From contig CAYQZD010000031.1 in assembly GCA_964421875.1 (NCBI GenBank), forward strand, positions 1 to 35,644: DNA of 35,644 nucleotides, given 5' to 3'. This document shows, piece after piece, positions 25,418-33,462 of the stretch. The position numbers and the translations under genes were made by a program. The notes beneath the pieces were generated by a model. The model had not been told where the DNA came from. It saw only the letters and a program-made list of their open reading frames with translations, and searched no databases. This DNA comes from CAYQZD01 sp964421875. GTDB lineage: Bacteria; Electryoneota; Tariuqbacteria; Tariuqbacterales; Tariuqbacteraceae. The first letter of the stretch is position 1, and the number at the start of each line of letters is the position of its first letter.

Positions 25418-27163
25418 CTATTTTAGCATTATTATCTTTTTCGCTTCCTTATGATTATTAGTGGTTTCCAGAATAGTAATATAGACTCCCGAGGCCAGCC
25501 CGGCAGCGTCGAAGACTGCCTGGTGAGCCCCCGAGGGATACCATCCTTCGGCTATCAGAGCCACTTCCCGGCCCAGGGTGTCGAAGACTTTTAAGCTGAT
25601 ATCGCCCGCTTCCGGGAGATAGAAGCTCAGTGTAGTCGTGGGATTGAAGGGATTGGGAACCGGCTCGAACAGAGTGTATTCCGAAGGCGCTTTCGAGGCG
25701 GATAACTCGTCTCCAAAGAAACCAGCACAGGTCCAGCTCCGGTGGTTCGCAAAAATTTTCCCGCCGATAAATTTACTGAAAGGGAAGGAGTCGCTGTCGA
25801 TGACAGCGCCCGGGTGATTTCCGACTTTGGTTACGTATGAATAATCGCCGGGCGGAGCGTATCCGGGAATATACTGAGAAATCCCCCGGCGGATGAGGGT
25901 TTGTCCCGGTGAAATAGTGAGGTCGGTTCTAATTATAAGAGGCCCGTGAAGCACCCCAGTGGGGAGTATCACTTCGGTCCAGGCATCGAAGGTGAGTGGA
26001 TTGTTAGTGGTATTTTCAATCTGCGCATCGAATTGGAAATACCCGCCGAGTCCGGGAATGAGAATCGGCGGGTTCACCGGTGACAAGGTTAGGATTAAAT
26101 CACTGGGGACGATTTCATCGCAGCCGATACAGGGAGTGCGGCGGTCGCGAAGGTCGCCGTCGAAATCCTCGCCGATATTAGCGACAGGCCTCCCGGCTCT
26201 GAAGCAGGCTGAGGAATCGGCGATGTGTAAATCAGAAGGTGCGATGAATGCGGGATTTGCATAAATACTGTTCATCTCTTGCCGGGAAGAATCCTGAAGC
26301 TGAGCCAGTGTAGTCAGGTAATTATTCGATGTCAGCCAGAGTGCAATATTGGTCGCCGGCGCATAGTAGCAGTTGTAATCGTGGATAGCGGGAGCTGACT
26401 GATAAAAAACACAGGCTTGCGATATTCCATAGTTGTAGAAGATGTTGTTCATACAGACGCCGTCGCTGTTCCCGGAACCATAACGAAGCAGAAAAAGACC
26501 CTCGCCGCATATAGAATTGAAACTGTATTCGCTGTGCGGGGTCATATGGGTGTAGATTCCCACTGAAGTGGTGCCGTAAACCATATTATTATATACGTAA
26601 GTGTTGGGACTGCAGCGAATACGCAATCCGTAATTACCGCCGCTGACCTCGTTGCCGATGAGATAAACATGATGGCAGTTGTTAGCGTACTGCGCGCCGC
26701 CGGAGCCGGTATCGTGAAAATAACAGCCCTGGATTGTCAGGTGATGGCTGGAATCCTGGTCAAGATTGGTGCAATAAATCCCGAAACAGTTTTGCGCAAA
26801 GCCGGTGAATTCCAGCCTCCTGATTGACACGTATGACGCTCCCATCAGATAAAAGCCGTTGCCAGTGGGATTGGTAATTACCGGTCTGAATACCCAATTC
26901 GGTTGGAAAACTATCAGGTTCCGCTGGCACATCCCGTTCACGGTTCCCAGATAAATTTCTCCTTCGTAGACACCTGGGTAAATATTGAAAGTTACCGGTC
27001 CCGCGATACCGTTTTGATTAAGTGCCTGCGCCGCTGCAACAATCGTGGTGTAATGGATGGCTCCGCCCCCTACATCATAGCTGCCGGACATTGGCTGGGC
27101 GAGAACGGTATTAGTCGAGATTAGCAATGCCGCGGAGGAGAAGATTGATAGGAATCTGCGCAT
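25418..27163 (-). CDS. secreted right-handed beta-helix protein with T9SS sorting domain (paralogue 3)
   Basis: The 581-residue protein has a signal peptide (MRRFLSIFSSAALLISTNTVLA) and mature start QPMSGSYDVGGGAIHYTTI. The beta-helix rungs diverge more from the other copies: VSIRRLEFTGFAQNCFGIYC, LTIQGCYFHDTG, VYLIGNEVSGGNYGLRI and TYVYNNMVYGTTSVGIYTH. It ends in FDGDLRDRRTPCIGCDE. The shared module (LTLSPVNPPILIPGLGG, FDAWTEVILPTG, GDYSYVTKVGNHPGA) and linker APSEYTLFEPVPNPFNP lead to a sorting domain with FYLPEAGDISLKVFDTLGRE, ending HKEAKKIIMLK. AGGAGG lies eight bases before the ATG. It is 72 bp from paralogue 2. The upstream 205 bp contain a GTCATTCTGG-type repeat and could hold a promoter, though none is obvious. 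Confidence 0.87.
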   Translation of the reverse strand: MRRFLSIFSSAALLISTNTVLAQPMSGSYDVGGGAIHYTTIVAAAQALNQNGIAGPVTFNIYPGVYEGEIYLGTVNGMCQRNLIVFQPNWVFRPVITNPTGNGFYLMGASYVSIRRLEFTGFAQNCFGIYCTNLDQDSSHHLTIQGCYFHDTGSGGAQYANNCHHVYLIGNEVSGGNYGLRIRCSPNTYVYNNMVYGTTSVGIYTHMTPHSEYSFNSICGEGLFLLRYGSGNSDGVCMNNIFYNYGISQACVFYQSAPAIHDYNCYYAPATNIALWLTSNNYLTTLAQLQDSSRQEMNSIYANPAFIAPSDLHIADSSACFRAGRPVANIGEDFDGDLRDRRTPCIGCDEIVPSDLILTLSPVNPPILIPGLGGYFQFDAQIENTTNNPLTFDAWTEVILPTGVLHGPLIIRTDLTISPGQTLIRRGISQYIPGYAPPGDYSYVTKVGNHPGAVIDSDSFPFSKFIGGKIFANHRSWTCAGFFGDELSASKAPSEYTLFEPVPNPFNPTTTLSFYLPEAGDISLKVFDTLGREVALIAEGWYPSGAHQAVFDAAGLASGVYITILETTNNHKEAKKIIMLK

Positions 27164-27234
27164 CGTCCCATCCTCCTGAATTGCTCTATAGTTACCTGTT
27201 CTGTATTAAATTTCTCGTGACAATACTGATATTA

Positions 27235-27317
27235 GCGCAAGCGTCATTCTGGCTCCCCTCAGTGGCGGGAAGCCAGAATCCTTCTTCTCCTGAGGGATTT
27301 CGGCTGCCCGGAATGAC
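27235..27317. repeat. interspersed GTCATTCTGG-type repeat, copy 2
   Basis: It starts GCGCAAGCGTCATTCTGG, carries AGCCAGAATCCTTCTTCTCC and ends CCGGAATGAC. It matches copy 1 at 16106-16181 in order and orientation. Confidence 0.6.
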
Positions 27318-27368
27318 TTTCTTGCCTGCGGTTTCTTAAAGATATAAAGTTACGACTTTTCCGGATTG

Positions 27369-29132
27369 TTATTTGACCAGAACCAGTTTCCTTGTTATAG
27401 TATACGTTTCATTATTGAAAGAAACAAAATATATCCCGGAGGAAATGTCACTTCCATCGAAGATAGCCCGATGCCTCCCCGCCGGATACCACCCTTCAGC
27501 TAATACCTTCACCTCCCGCCCGGTAATATCATACACCGCCAGTTTCACATTGCATGCAGCTTGCAGCTTGTAGCTGAGAGCTGTCTCAGCGTTGAAGGGG
27601 TTGGGGGAGGAACTAATAATCCCGATTGCCGACTGCTGACTACCAACTACCAACTGCTGACTGCTGACTGCCTTTTCGTCCCAGCCGGAAACCGTCCAAT
27701 CGCAATATACTCCCCCATCCTGGTCCGGAGCGGGGCACTTGATGAAGTCGAAACTGTCGTCAGCATAAACGCTGTCGGGATATATCCCGCACCTGGCGAA
27801 GTATTGGTAATCTCCTGCAGGAGCCACTGCCGGAACCATCTGCGATAAGTCCCGGCTGAAAGTTGTATTCGGTTGAATCCTCAATCCTTGACGCAGCAAC
27901 AGCGGTCCGTAATACTGCCCCGTAGGTAGCAATATTTCGGTCCAGGCGTCGAAGACGATAACGGAATCGGCGCAGTTCTCGATTTCGACCGTAAAATCTA
28001 TGACACCGCCGCCTGCGGGTATAATATATGGCGGAAACCGCGGTTCAAGGGAGACGCGGATTCCAGCGATTTCATCGCAGCCGATGCAGGGAGTGTCTCT
28101 ATGCCGCCGTTCCTCGTCGATATCGAATTCAATCTCCGGCATTCCTACGCCGGCTTGAAGACAGGGAGACTCGTTGGAGATATGCAGGTCGGTGGTACTG
28201 ATGAACAAAGGGTCAACGCTGATACTGTGAGCCTCCTGCCCGGAAGCGGTTTGCAGGGCTGCGAGGGTTTGGCAAGCGGTCGAGAGGTATCTCGCAATCG
28301 GAGCGCCGTTGGGGGCGTAGAAGTTGTTATAGTCGTGAATTAGAGGCGCGCTCTGGTAGAAAACGCAGCCATAGGAAGCGGATACATCGTGATTGTAGGC
28401 TATATTGTTCCTGCAGGTGCCCCCTTCGTTGCCGGAACCATAGCGGAGGGTGTAATTAGACTCGTCGTAGATTGAGTTGAAGGAGTAGTGACTGTTGGCG
28501 GTATTATGAGTGTAGAATCCGCTGGTGGTTGTGCCGTAAATCATATTATTGTAGCCTTCGGTATTGGGGCAGTAACGGACGCGCAGACCATAGGAGCCGC
28601 CGGAAACTTCGTTGCCGCAAAGGGTGATATGATGGCATCTGTAGCTGTATTGGTTATAACTTACTGATTGGTTATGGAAGTAATTGTCCTTGATGGTGAT
28701 ATGATGCGAAGAATCGCTCCCGGAGTAATAAGTATAAATTCCGCCGTAACCGCCGCACCCGGTGAATTCGAAACCTTCAATTGTAAGGTAAGAGGTTCCC
28801 GTCAGATAGAATCCGTCATCGCCGGGATTGGTTACCACCGGGCGTTGTCCGCTATGGTCGGGTATCCCGTGAAAGGTGATAGTATTGGTAGCGCTGGAAC
28901 CGTTAATCACTCCCAGTTGAATCTGTCCTGTATAAGTGCCGGGATAAACATTGAAGGTGACCGCTCCGCCAAGGCCGTTGGAGGTCAGAGCTTGCGCCGC
29001 ATTCACAATGCTGGTATAGTGATTGGCGCCTCCGCCGACATCGTAGCTGCCGGACATCGGCTGAGCGAAAGCGGCAGATGCGATGATAATCGGGAAAATT
29101 GCTGCGATGAAAGTGAGTAAATTACTACGCAA
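27369..29132 (-). CDS. secreted right-handed beta-helix protein with T9SS sorting domain (paralogue 4)
   Basis: The 587-residue protein has a signal peptide ending at ASAAFA and mature start QPMSGSYDVGGGANHYTSI. Beta-helix rungs include LTIEGFEFTGCGGYGGIYT, ITLCGNEVSGGSYGLRV and TEGYNNMIYGTTTSGFYTH, ending in DTPCIGCDE. The shared module (RFPPYIIPAGGG, FDAWTEILLPTGQYYGPL, GDYQYFARCGIYPDS) is followed by VSGWDEK. A heptanucleotide array of seven units (27623-27671) encodes AVSSQQLVVGSQQSAIG. The sorting domain is SPNPFNAETALSYKLQAA (second array at 27551-27585) through ITRKLVLVK. The start is TTG at 29132, chosen because GAGGAT lies just upstream and the signal peptide begins there; the ATG at 29198 lies in duplicated repeat DNA. 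Its N-terminal half is closest to paralogue 5. Confidence 0.86.
   Translation of the reverse strand: MRSNLLTFIAAIFPIIIASAAFAQPMSGSYDVGGGANHYTSIVNAAQALTSNGLGGAVTFNVYPGTYTGQIQLGVINGSSATNTITFHGIPDHSGQRPVVTNPGDDGFYLTGTSYLTIEGFEFTGCGGYGGIYTYYSGSDSSHHITIKDNYFHNQSVSYNQYSYRCHHITLCGNEVSGGSYGLRVRYCPNTEGYNNMIYGTTTSGFYTHNTANSHYSFNSIYDESNYTLRYGSGNEGGTCRNNIAYNHDVSASYGCVFYQSAPLIHDYNNFYAPNGAPIARYLSTACQTLAALQTASGQEAHSISVDPLFISTTDLHISNESPCLQAGVGMPEIEFDIDEERRHRDTPCIGCDEIAGIRVSLEPRFPPYIIPAGGGVIDFTVEIENCADSVIVFDAWTEILLPTGQYYGPLLLRQGLRIQPNTTFSRDLSQMVPAVAPAGDYQYFARCGIYPDSVYADDSFDFIKCPAPDQDGGVYCDWTVSGWDEKAVSSQQLVVGSQQSAIGIISSSPNPFNAETALSYKLQAACNVKLAVYDITGREVKVLAEGWYPAGRHRAIFDGSDISSGIYFVSFNNETYTITRKLVLVK
27551..27585. 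repeat. coding heptanucleotide array in the sorting domain, 5 units
   Basis: Plus-strand units are TGCATGC, AGCTTGC, AGCTTGT, AGCTGAG and AGCTGTC. On the coding strand they encode the first strand of the sorting domain of paralogue 4, including SYKLQAA. Confidence 0.6.
27623..27671. repeat. coding heptanucleotide array, 7 units
   Basis: Plus-strand units are CGATTGC, CGACTGC, TGACTAC, CAACTAC, CAACTGC, TGACTGC and TGACTGC. They cover 49 nt (not a multiple of 3) and encode the linker AVSSQQLVVGSQQSAIG of paralogue 4. This is the longest coding array in the window. Confidence 0.8.
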
Positions 29133-29179
29133 GATAATCCTCGATGATTTGGATTGTAACACTTTACTGATATGCGTAT

Positions 29180-29333
29180 TCGTCATTCTGGCTGCCAAGC
29201 AAGCCAGAATCCTTCTTTTCCGTCGGGATTCCGCTATTAGTTAGTTTTAGAATACCAAATTATGTCATTCCCGCGAAAGCGGGAATCCATCTTTCTATAT
29301 TTATCGTGGTGTCGAGTCTCCGCACTCGACACC
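29180..29333. repeat. intergenic repeat block, copy A: GTCATTCTGG repeat plus two hairpins
   Basis: This 258-bp gene-free interval holds a shortened GTCATTCTGG repeat and two perfect palindromes. One is ATTCCCGC-GAAA-GCGGGAAT (29267-29286), which has a GNRA tetraloop and resembles the neisserial dRS3 layout. The other is GGTGTCGAGT-CTCCGC-ACTCGACACC (29308-29333). No T-run follows either stem, so I do not call them terminators. The block recurs at a constant offset of 2004 bp (31184-31337). Confidence 0.7.
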
Positions 29334-29390
29334 AAGTATTTATTAATATTGAATATGTGGACAATTACCTTTTCTGAAAATAGACCGACA

Positions 29391-31136
29391 TCATTTCAGC
29401 AACAGCAGCTTCACCGTTTCCCTATAACTCTCCGCTTCCAAAACCGCGAAATACATTCCCGAAGCCAGTTCTGTTCCATTGAATTCCGCCCGATACTTGC
29501 CCCCAGGATACCACCCCTCCGCCAAAACCGACGCTTCCCGCCCCGTAACATCGTACACCGCTAATTTGATTTGACTCGCATCTCGCAGCTTGAAGCTGAG
29601 ATCTGTCTCAGCGTTGAAAGGATTAGGGCTTACCGAAAGGACTCCGATTCCTGAATCCTGAATCCTGAATCCCTCTTCATTTTCATCCCAACCGGTAACC
29701 GTCCAATTACAGCGCACTCCCCCATCGATATCCGAAAAGGCGCGCTTGGTAAAATCGAAACTATCGTACGTATAGACTCTATCGGGGTATATCCCGCAAC
29801 GCGCAAAGTACTGGTAATCGCCGGCGGGCGCAAAACCGGGAACCATCTGCAACAGGTTCCGGGATAATGTTGAACCGGGTTGAATAACCAATCCTTGTCG
29901 CAGCAGCAGCGGCCCGTAAAACTGCCCCGTTGGAAGCAGCGCTTCACTCCAGGCGTCGAATTCGATGGCGAAATCGGCGTTGTTTTCGATTTCGACCGAG
30001 AAATCTATACAACCTCCGCCGGGAGGTAATACACAAGGTGGAAACCGTAATGCGAGAGCGACATTTAAACCTGTGATTTCATCACAGCCGATGCTGGTGC
30101 TTGTATGACGCCGTTCCCCGTCGATATCGAATTCAATCCCCGGTATGCCAATACCGGCTCCAACACAGGGAGAATTACCGGAGATATGAAGGTCAGTTGC
30201 GCTGATGAACATCGGGTCGACGCTGATACTGTGAGCCTCCTGGCCGGAAACGGCTTGAAGTTCCGATAAAGTGTGACAGACAACGTGAAAATACCGGGCT
30301 GTCGGTGAACCGTTGGGCGCATAGAAGTTGTTATAGTCGTGAATTGAAGGGGTGCTTTGATAGAATACACAACCATAAGCGGCGGACGCACTATAGTTGT
30401 AAACATTATTATATCTACAGGTGCCTTCCTCATTCCCGCTGCCATAACGCAATGAGTAATCACTATTATCTAATATTGAATTAAAAGAAAAATGACTGTT
30501 GGGGGTTTCATGCGCATGCAAACCGGCTGAAGTAGCGCCGTATATCATATTGTTGAACGCTTCGACATTGGGACAATTTCGGAAACGCAGACCATAATGA
30601 CCGCCGCTAACCTCATTTGCGCAGAGAGTAATATGATGGCATCTTAAGCTATAATGATTGTAGTTGTTAGCTTGGTTATGGAAGTAATTGTCTTTGATGA
30701 TAATATGATGCGATGAATCGCCGCTGGAACAGTAAGTGTGGACCCCGCCGTTGCCGCCGCATCCGGTAAACTCGAAATTCTCAATTGTACAATAAGCGGT
30801 TCCCCTCAAATAGAAAGCGTCGTCACTCGGATTGGTCACCACCGGGCGCTGTCCGCTATGGTCGGGTATCCCGTGGAAAGTGATTGTATTAGCGGCGCTG
30901 GAACCGTTAATCACTCCCAGTGAAATCTGTCCTGTGTAGGTGCCGGGATAAACATTGAAGGTGACCTCGCCACCGACGCCGTTGGAGGTCAAGGCTTGCG
31001 CCGCACTAACAATGTTTGTGTAATGGTTTCCACCGCCGCCGACATCGTAGCTGCCAGACATCGGCTGAGCGAAAGCGGCAGACGCAAAGATAAACGGGAA
31101 AATAACCACTAACAAAGTCAGTAATTGACTTCGCAT
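29391..31136 (-). CDS. secreted right-handed beta-helix protein with T9SS sorting domain (paralogue 5)
   Basis: The 581-residue protein has a signal peptide (MRSQLLTLLVVIFPFIFASA) and mature start QPMSGSYDVGGGGNHYTNI. Beta-helix rungs include CTIENFEFTGCGGNGGVHT, ITLCANEVSGGHYGLRF and VEAFNNMIYGATSAGLHAH. The closing motif is STSIGCDE, so the first cysteine of the family's CIGCDE is lost. The shared module (LRFPPCVLPPGGG, FDAWSEALLPTGQFYGPL, GDYQYFARCGIYPDR) is followed by a heptanucleotide-encoded linker GFRIQDSG (29643-29670). The sorting domain is SPNPFNAETDLSFKLRDAS through RETVKLLLLK. ATG at 31136 is chosen because GAGGA lies just upstream and the signal peptide starts there; a longer frame to 31202 runs into repeat DNA. 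Confidence 0.87.
   Translation of the reverse strand: MRSQLLTLLVVIFPFIFASAAFAQPMSGSYDVGGGGNHYTNIVSAAQALTSNGVGGEVTFNVYPGTYTGQISLGVINGSSAANTITFHGIPDHSGQRPVVTNPSDDAFYLRGTAYCTIENFEFTGCGGNGGVHTYCSSGDSSHHIIIKDNYFHNQANNYNHYSLRCHHITLCANEVSGGHYGLRFRNCPNVEAFNNMIYGATSAGLHAHETPNSHFSFNSILDNSDYSLRYGSGNEEGTCRYNNVYNYSASAAYGCVFYQSTPSIHDYNNFYAPNGSPTARYFHVVCHTLSELQAVSGQEAHSISVDPMFISATDLHISGNSPCVGAGIGIPGIEFDIDGERRHTSTSIGCDEITGLNVALALRFPPCVLPPGGGCIDFSVEIENNADFAIEFDAWSEALLPTGQFYGPLLLRQGLVIQPGSTLSRNLLQMVPGFAPAGDYQYFARCGIYPDRVYTYDSFDFTKRAFSDIDGGVRCNWTVTGWDENEEGFRIQDSGIGVLSVSPNPFNAETDLSFKLRDASQIKLAVYDVTGREASVLAEGWYPGGKYRAEFNGTELASGMYFAVLEAESYRETVKLLLLK
29574..29601. repeat. coding heptanucleotide array in the sorting domain, 4 units
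   Basis: Plus-strand units are ACTCGCA, TCTCGCA, GCTTGAA and GCTGAGA. They encode LSFKLRDAS in the sorting domain of paralogue 5. Confidence 0.55.
29643..29670. repeat. coding heptanucleotide array, CCTGAAT type
   Basis: Three perfect CCTGAAT units (29650-29670) follow a degenerate TCCGATT. On the coding strand ATTCAGG repeats encode GFRIQDSG at the joint between module and sorting domain of paralogue 5. The same unit occurs outside genes at 1972-2013. Confidence 0.75.
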
Positions 31137-31183
31137 GTTAATCCTCGATAATTTAGATTGTAACACTTTACTGATATGCGTAT

Positions 31184-31337
31184 TCGTCATTCTGGCTGCC
31201 AAACAAGCCAGAATCCTTCTTTTCCGCCGGGATTCCGCTATTAGTTAGTTCTAGAATACCCAATTATGTCATTCCCGCGAAAGCGGGAATCCATCTTTCT
31301 ATATTTATCGAGGTGTCGAGTCTCTGCACTCGACACC
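31184..31337. repeat. intergenic repeat block, copy B
   Basis: This is a near-identical copy of 29180-29333 at an offset of 2004 bp. It includes ATTCCCGC-GAAA-GCGGGAAT (31271-31290) and GGTGTCGAGT-CTCTGC-ACTCGACACC (31312-31337). Single-base differences show it is a true second copy rather than an assembly echo. Confidence 0.7.
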
Positions 31338-31394
31338 AAGTATTTATTAATATTGAATATGTGGATAATTACCTTTTCTGAAAATAGACCGACA

Positions 31395-33330
31395 TCATTT
31401 CAGCAACAGCAGCTTCACCGTNNNNNNNNNNNNNNNNNNNNNNNNNNNNNNNNNNNNNNNNNNNNNNNNNNNNNNNNNNNNNNNNNNNNNNNNNNNNNNN
31501 NNNNNNNNNNNNNNNNNNNNNTTCCCTGCGACTTTCTGTCTCTAAAACCGCGAAATACACTCCCGAAGCCAGTTCTGTTCCATTGAATTCCGCCCTATGC
31601 ATCCCCGCCGGATACCACCCCTCCGCCAACACCGCCGCTTCCCGCCCCGTAACATCGTAAACCGCTAATTTGACCTTACTCGCATCTCGCAACTCGAAGC
31701 TCGCAACTGTCTTTTGGTTGAAGGGATTCGGGGAGCACATAAAAATCCCAACTGCCGACTGCTGACTACTGCCAGCCTTTACATCCCAGCCGGACACCGT
31801 CCAATTGTCGAACCAGCCCCCGTTGTCCGCGCCCGCTGATTTCTCTAAGCTGAATCCTTCGCCGCTGATGACCAAATCAGAGTAAACTCCGGTCTTGCCG
31901 ATATATACATACCGCCCCGCCGGAGCGTAACCCGGAACGGATTGAATAACGATGCGGTTCATCGACTGCCCGGCTTGAATATTCATATCAAAGCGGAGAA
32001 TCAGCGGGCTGAAGGTATTCCCATTGGGCAGGCGGACTTCGGTCCAAACGTCGAAGGGGATAGGATTCGAGGTGTTGTTCGTCAGGAAGGCGGTGAATTC
32101 GAGACTCCCCCCGCCGGGCGGGATTTGCACTGGCGCGCCCGCAGGCTCAAGCTGTATCCCCAGCGGCGGCGTCTGCAGCGCGGTAAAGCCGTAGTAGTAG
32201 ATGTCGCGGTTTGCCGGGGTGGTGGCGTAGTAATAGCAGACCGAGCCGTTCCCTTGAGGGCCGAGGATGAAGGAATGGAGCAGCCGGGGGGCTTCCAGCA
32301 GTACTCCGGTCTGCCAGAGACCGGAACGGTTAGTGGAGTAGTAAAGCCTTCCCACCACCCAGGTGTTGGTATAATCGGCGAAAACGATGTGGCTGGTTCC
32401 GTTATCCTCCACTGCCAGCTTGGGATGCACACCTTGAATGGTGAACGAAACCCGTATCGGTGCCAGCCAGAAGCTCATCCCCACAGGCTTGGAAGTGAAG
32501 TATATCCAGGCATCACGCTCGAACATATAGCCGGAATCGGCGAAGAAAGCCATAAACAGGTCGTCATTGGAGTTCCGCTTCAAGGAGGGCAGAGCGCAGC
32601 GCCAGTCCGTGATGAAGATGTTGTCGATACTCCAGTTCCTTCCGCCGTGCTCGCCATTCTCGACGATGATAAGGTCCTGCCCGGCGTTGAAGACGACCAC
32701 CGCCGCGCCTCGGGATTTTACGCAGAGTTCGAGGTCGGTATCGGGCAGCAGGTTCCAGAATTGTGAACCTTCGACAACCTGGAAATCGTATCCTCCGCTG
32801 GTGGGGTCGTAAATTCCGTATCCCATATGGAAATTGGCGCCAATCATAACCACTACCGCGACGTGGACATTGCCGCTGTCGTCCACCGCAACCGAGGACT
32901 TGTAGATATAGTCGGTTCCCGGCGCGGGCAGGTAGGTGTAATCCCAGCGTCCGTAATTCCCAGCCGCCAGCGTCAAGCTGTCGTTCCGGTCGAAGGAGAT
33001 GTACGCTCGGCAGCGCCTCTGGTCAACCGCCAGATTGCTTATCCCTCGCCCGGCGGAATCGACTATCACTTTCCCCGGCCACCAGTCCCCCCCCGCGGGC
33101 TTCATAGTGTAGCAGGTTACAGGTTCAAAACAGCTTCCCCGGTCGGAATAGATAATATGCAGATTACCCGCGTTGTCAATTCCCAAAGCGTTCTGCAGCG
33201 TCCATTCCTCTACCGGCCTCCCCGAAACCAGCTCCTGGACCGCGCTCCCCCATTGCGAAACGGCTCTTCCTGTGAGAAATTGTAAAAGGACGAGAATCGC
33301 AAAAGGTGTGAATATTTTCTTGATGTTCAA
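31395..33330 (-). CDS. secreted BNR/sialidase-like propeller protein with T9SS sorting domain (contains assembly gap)
   Basis: With the 100 Ns left out, the reading frame is 611 residues. The signal peptide ends near GRAVSQ. The passenger repeats short blocks of the type LGIDNAGNLHIIYSDRG, VAVDDSGNVHVAVV and LAVEDNGTSHIVFADY, as in Asp-box-like propellers. The shared module follows (LEPAGAPVQIPPGGG, FDVWTEVRLPNGNTFSPL, GRYVYIGKTGVYSDL), then VSGWDVK. A heptanucleotide array encodes SSQQSAVG, and the sorting domain is SPNPFNQKTVASFELRDAS through LETESRRE, the gap, and TVKLLLLK. The stop at 31395 assumes the gap has zero length or a multiple of three bases. The start TTG at 33330 is supported by a strong GGAGGGGG upstream. 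A weak TTGACG-18-TAAATA promoter candidate lies at 33368-33397. Confidence 0.8.
31422..31521. other. assembly gap of 100 N
   Basis: A run of exactly 100 Ns, the conventional placeholder for a scaffold join of unknown size. Left flank ends CTTCACCGT and right flank begins TTCCCTGCG. Joining them directly gives RRE-TVKLLLLK, matching the RETVKLLLLK end of paralogue 5, so little or no sequence may be missing. Confidence 0.95.
31678..31705. repeat. coding heptanucleotide array in the sorting domain, 4 units
   Basis: Plus-strand units are ACTCGCA, TCTCGCA, ACTCGAA and GCTCGCA, coding for ASFELRDAS of the propeller protein's sorting domain. Confidence 0.6.
31749..31776. repeat. coding heptanucleotide array, 4 units
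   Basis: Plus-strand units CAACTGC, CGACTGC, TGACTAC and TGCCAGC encode AGSSQQSAVG at the joint before the SPNPFN motif of the propeller protein. Confidence 0.65.
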
Positions 33331-33462
33331 AATCCCCCTCCCCCTTAATCGAAGGATATCAGTTAAGTATTTAATCTGAAAATAGCGGCGGCGTCAATAC
33401 GCGAGCCGAAAATTTTCATCTTAAGTTGCGCGAGGTCGCGAAAGAGCCCCTCGTATGAGGGT

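Noticed and set aside
27623..27671. Possible CRISPR array
   Set aside because: The repeat period is 7 nt with no spacers, and no cas genes are present. It is a tandem microsatellite-like array.
31422..31521. A premature end or frameshift of the propeller gene at the gap
   Set aside because: The apparent frame change comes from counting 100 placeholder Ns. Direct joining restores the expected C-terminus.
31942..32766. 274-codon open frame on the plus strand
   Set aside because: It is antisense to the BNR-like propeller gene, with a low-complexity translation and no ribosome-binding site or domain.
33440..33462. Hairpin CCCTC-ATAC-GAGGG after paralogue 6
   Set aside because: The stem is short and not followed by a T-run, so it is not supported as a terminator.
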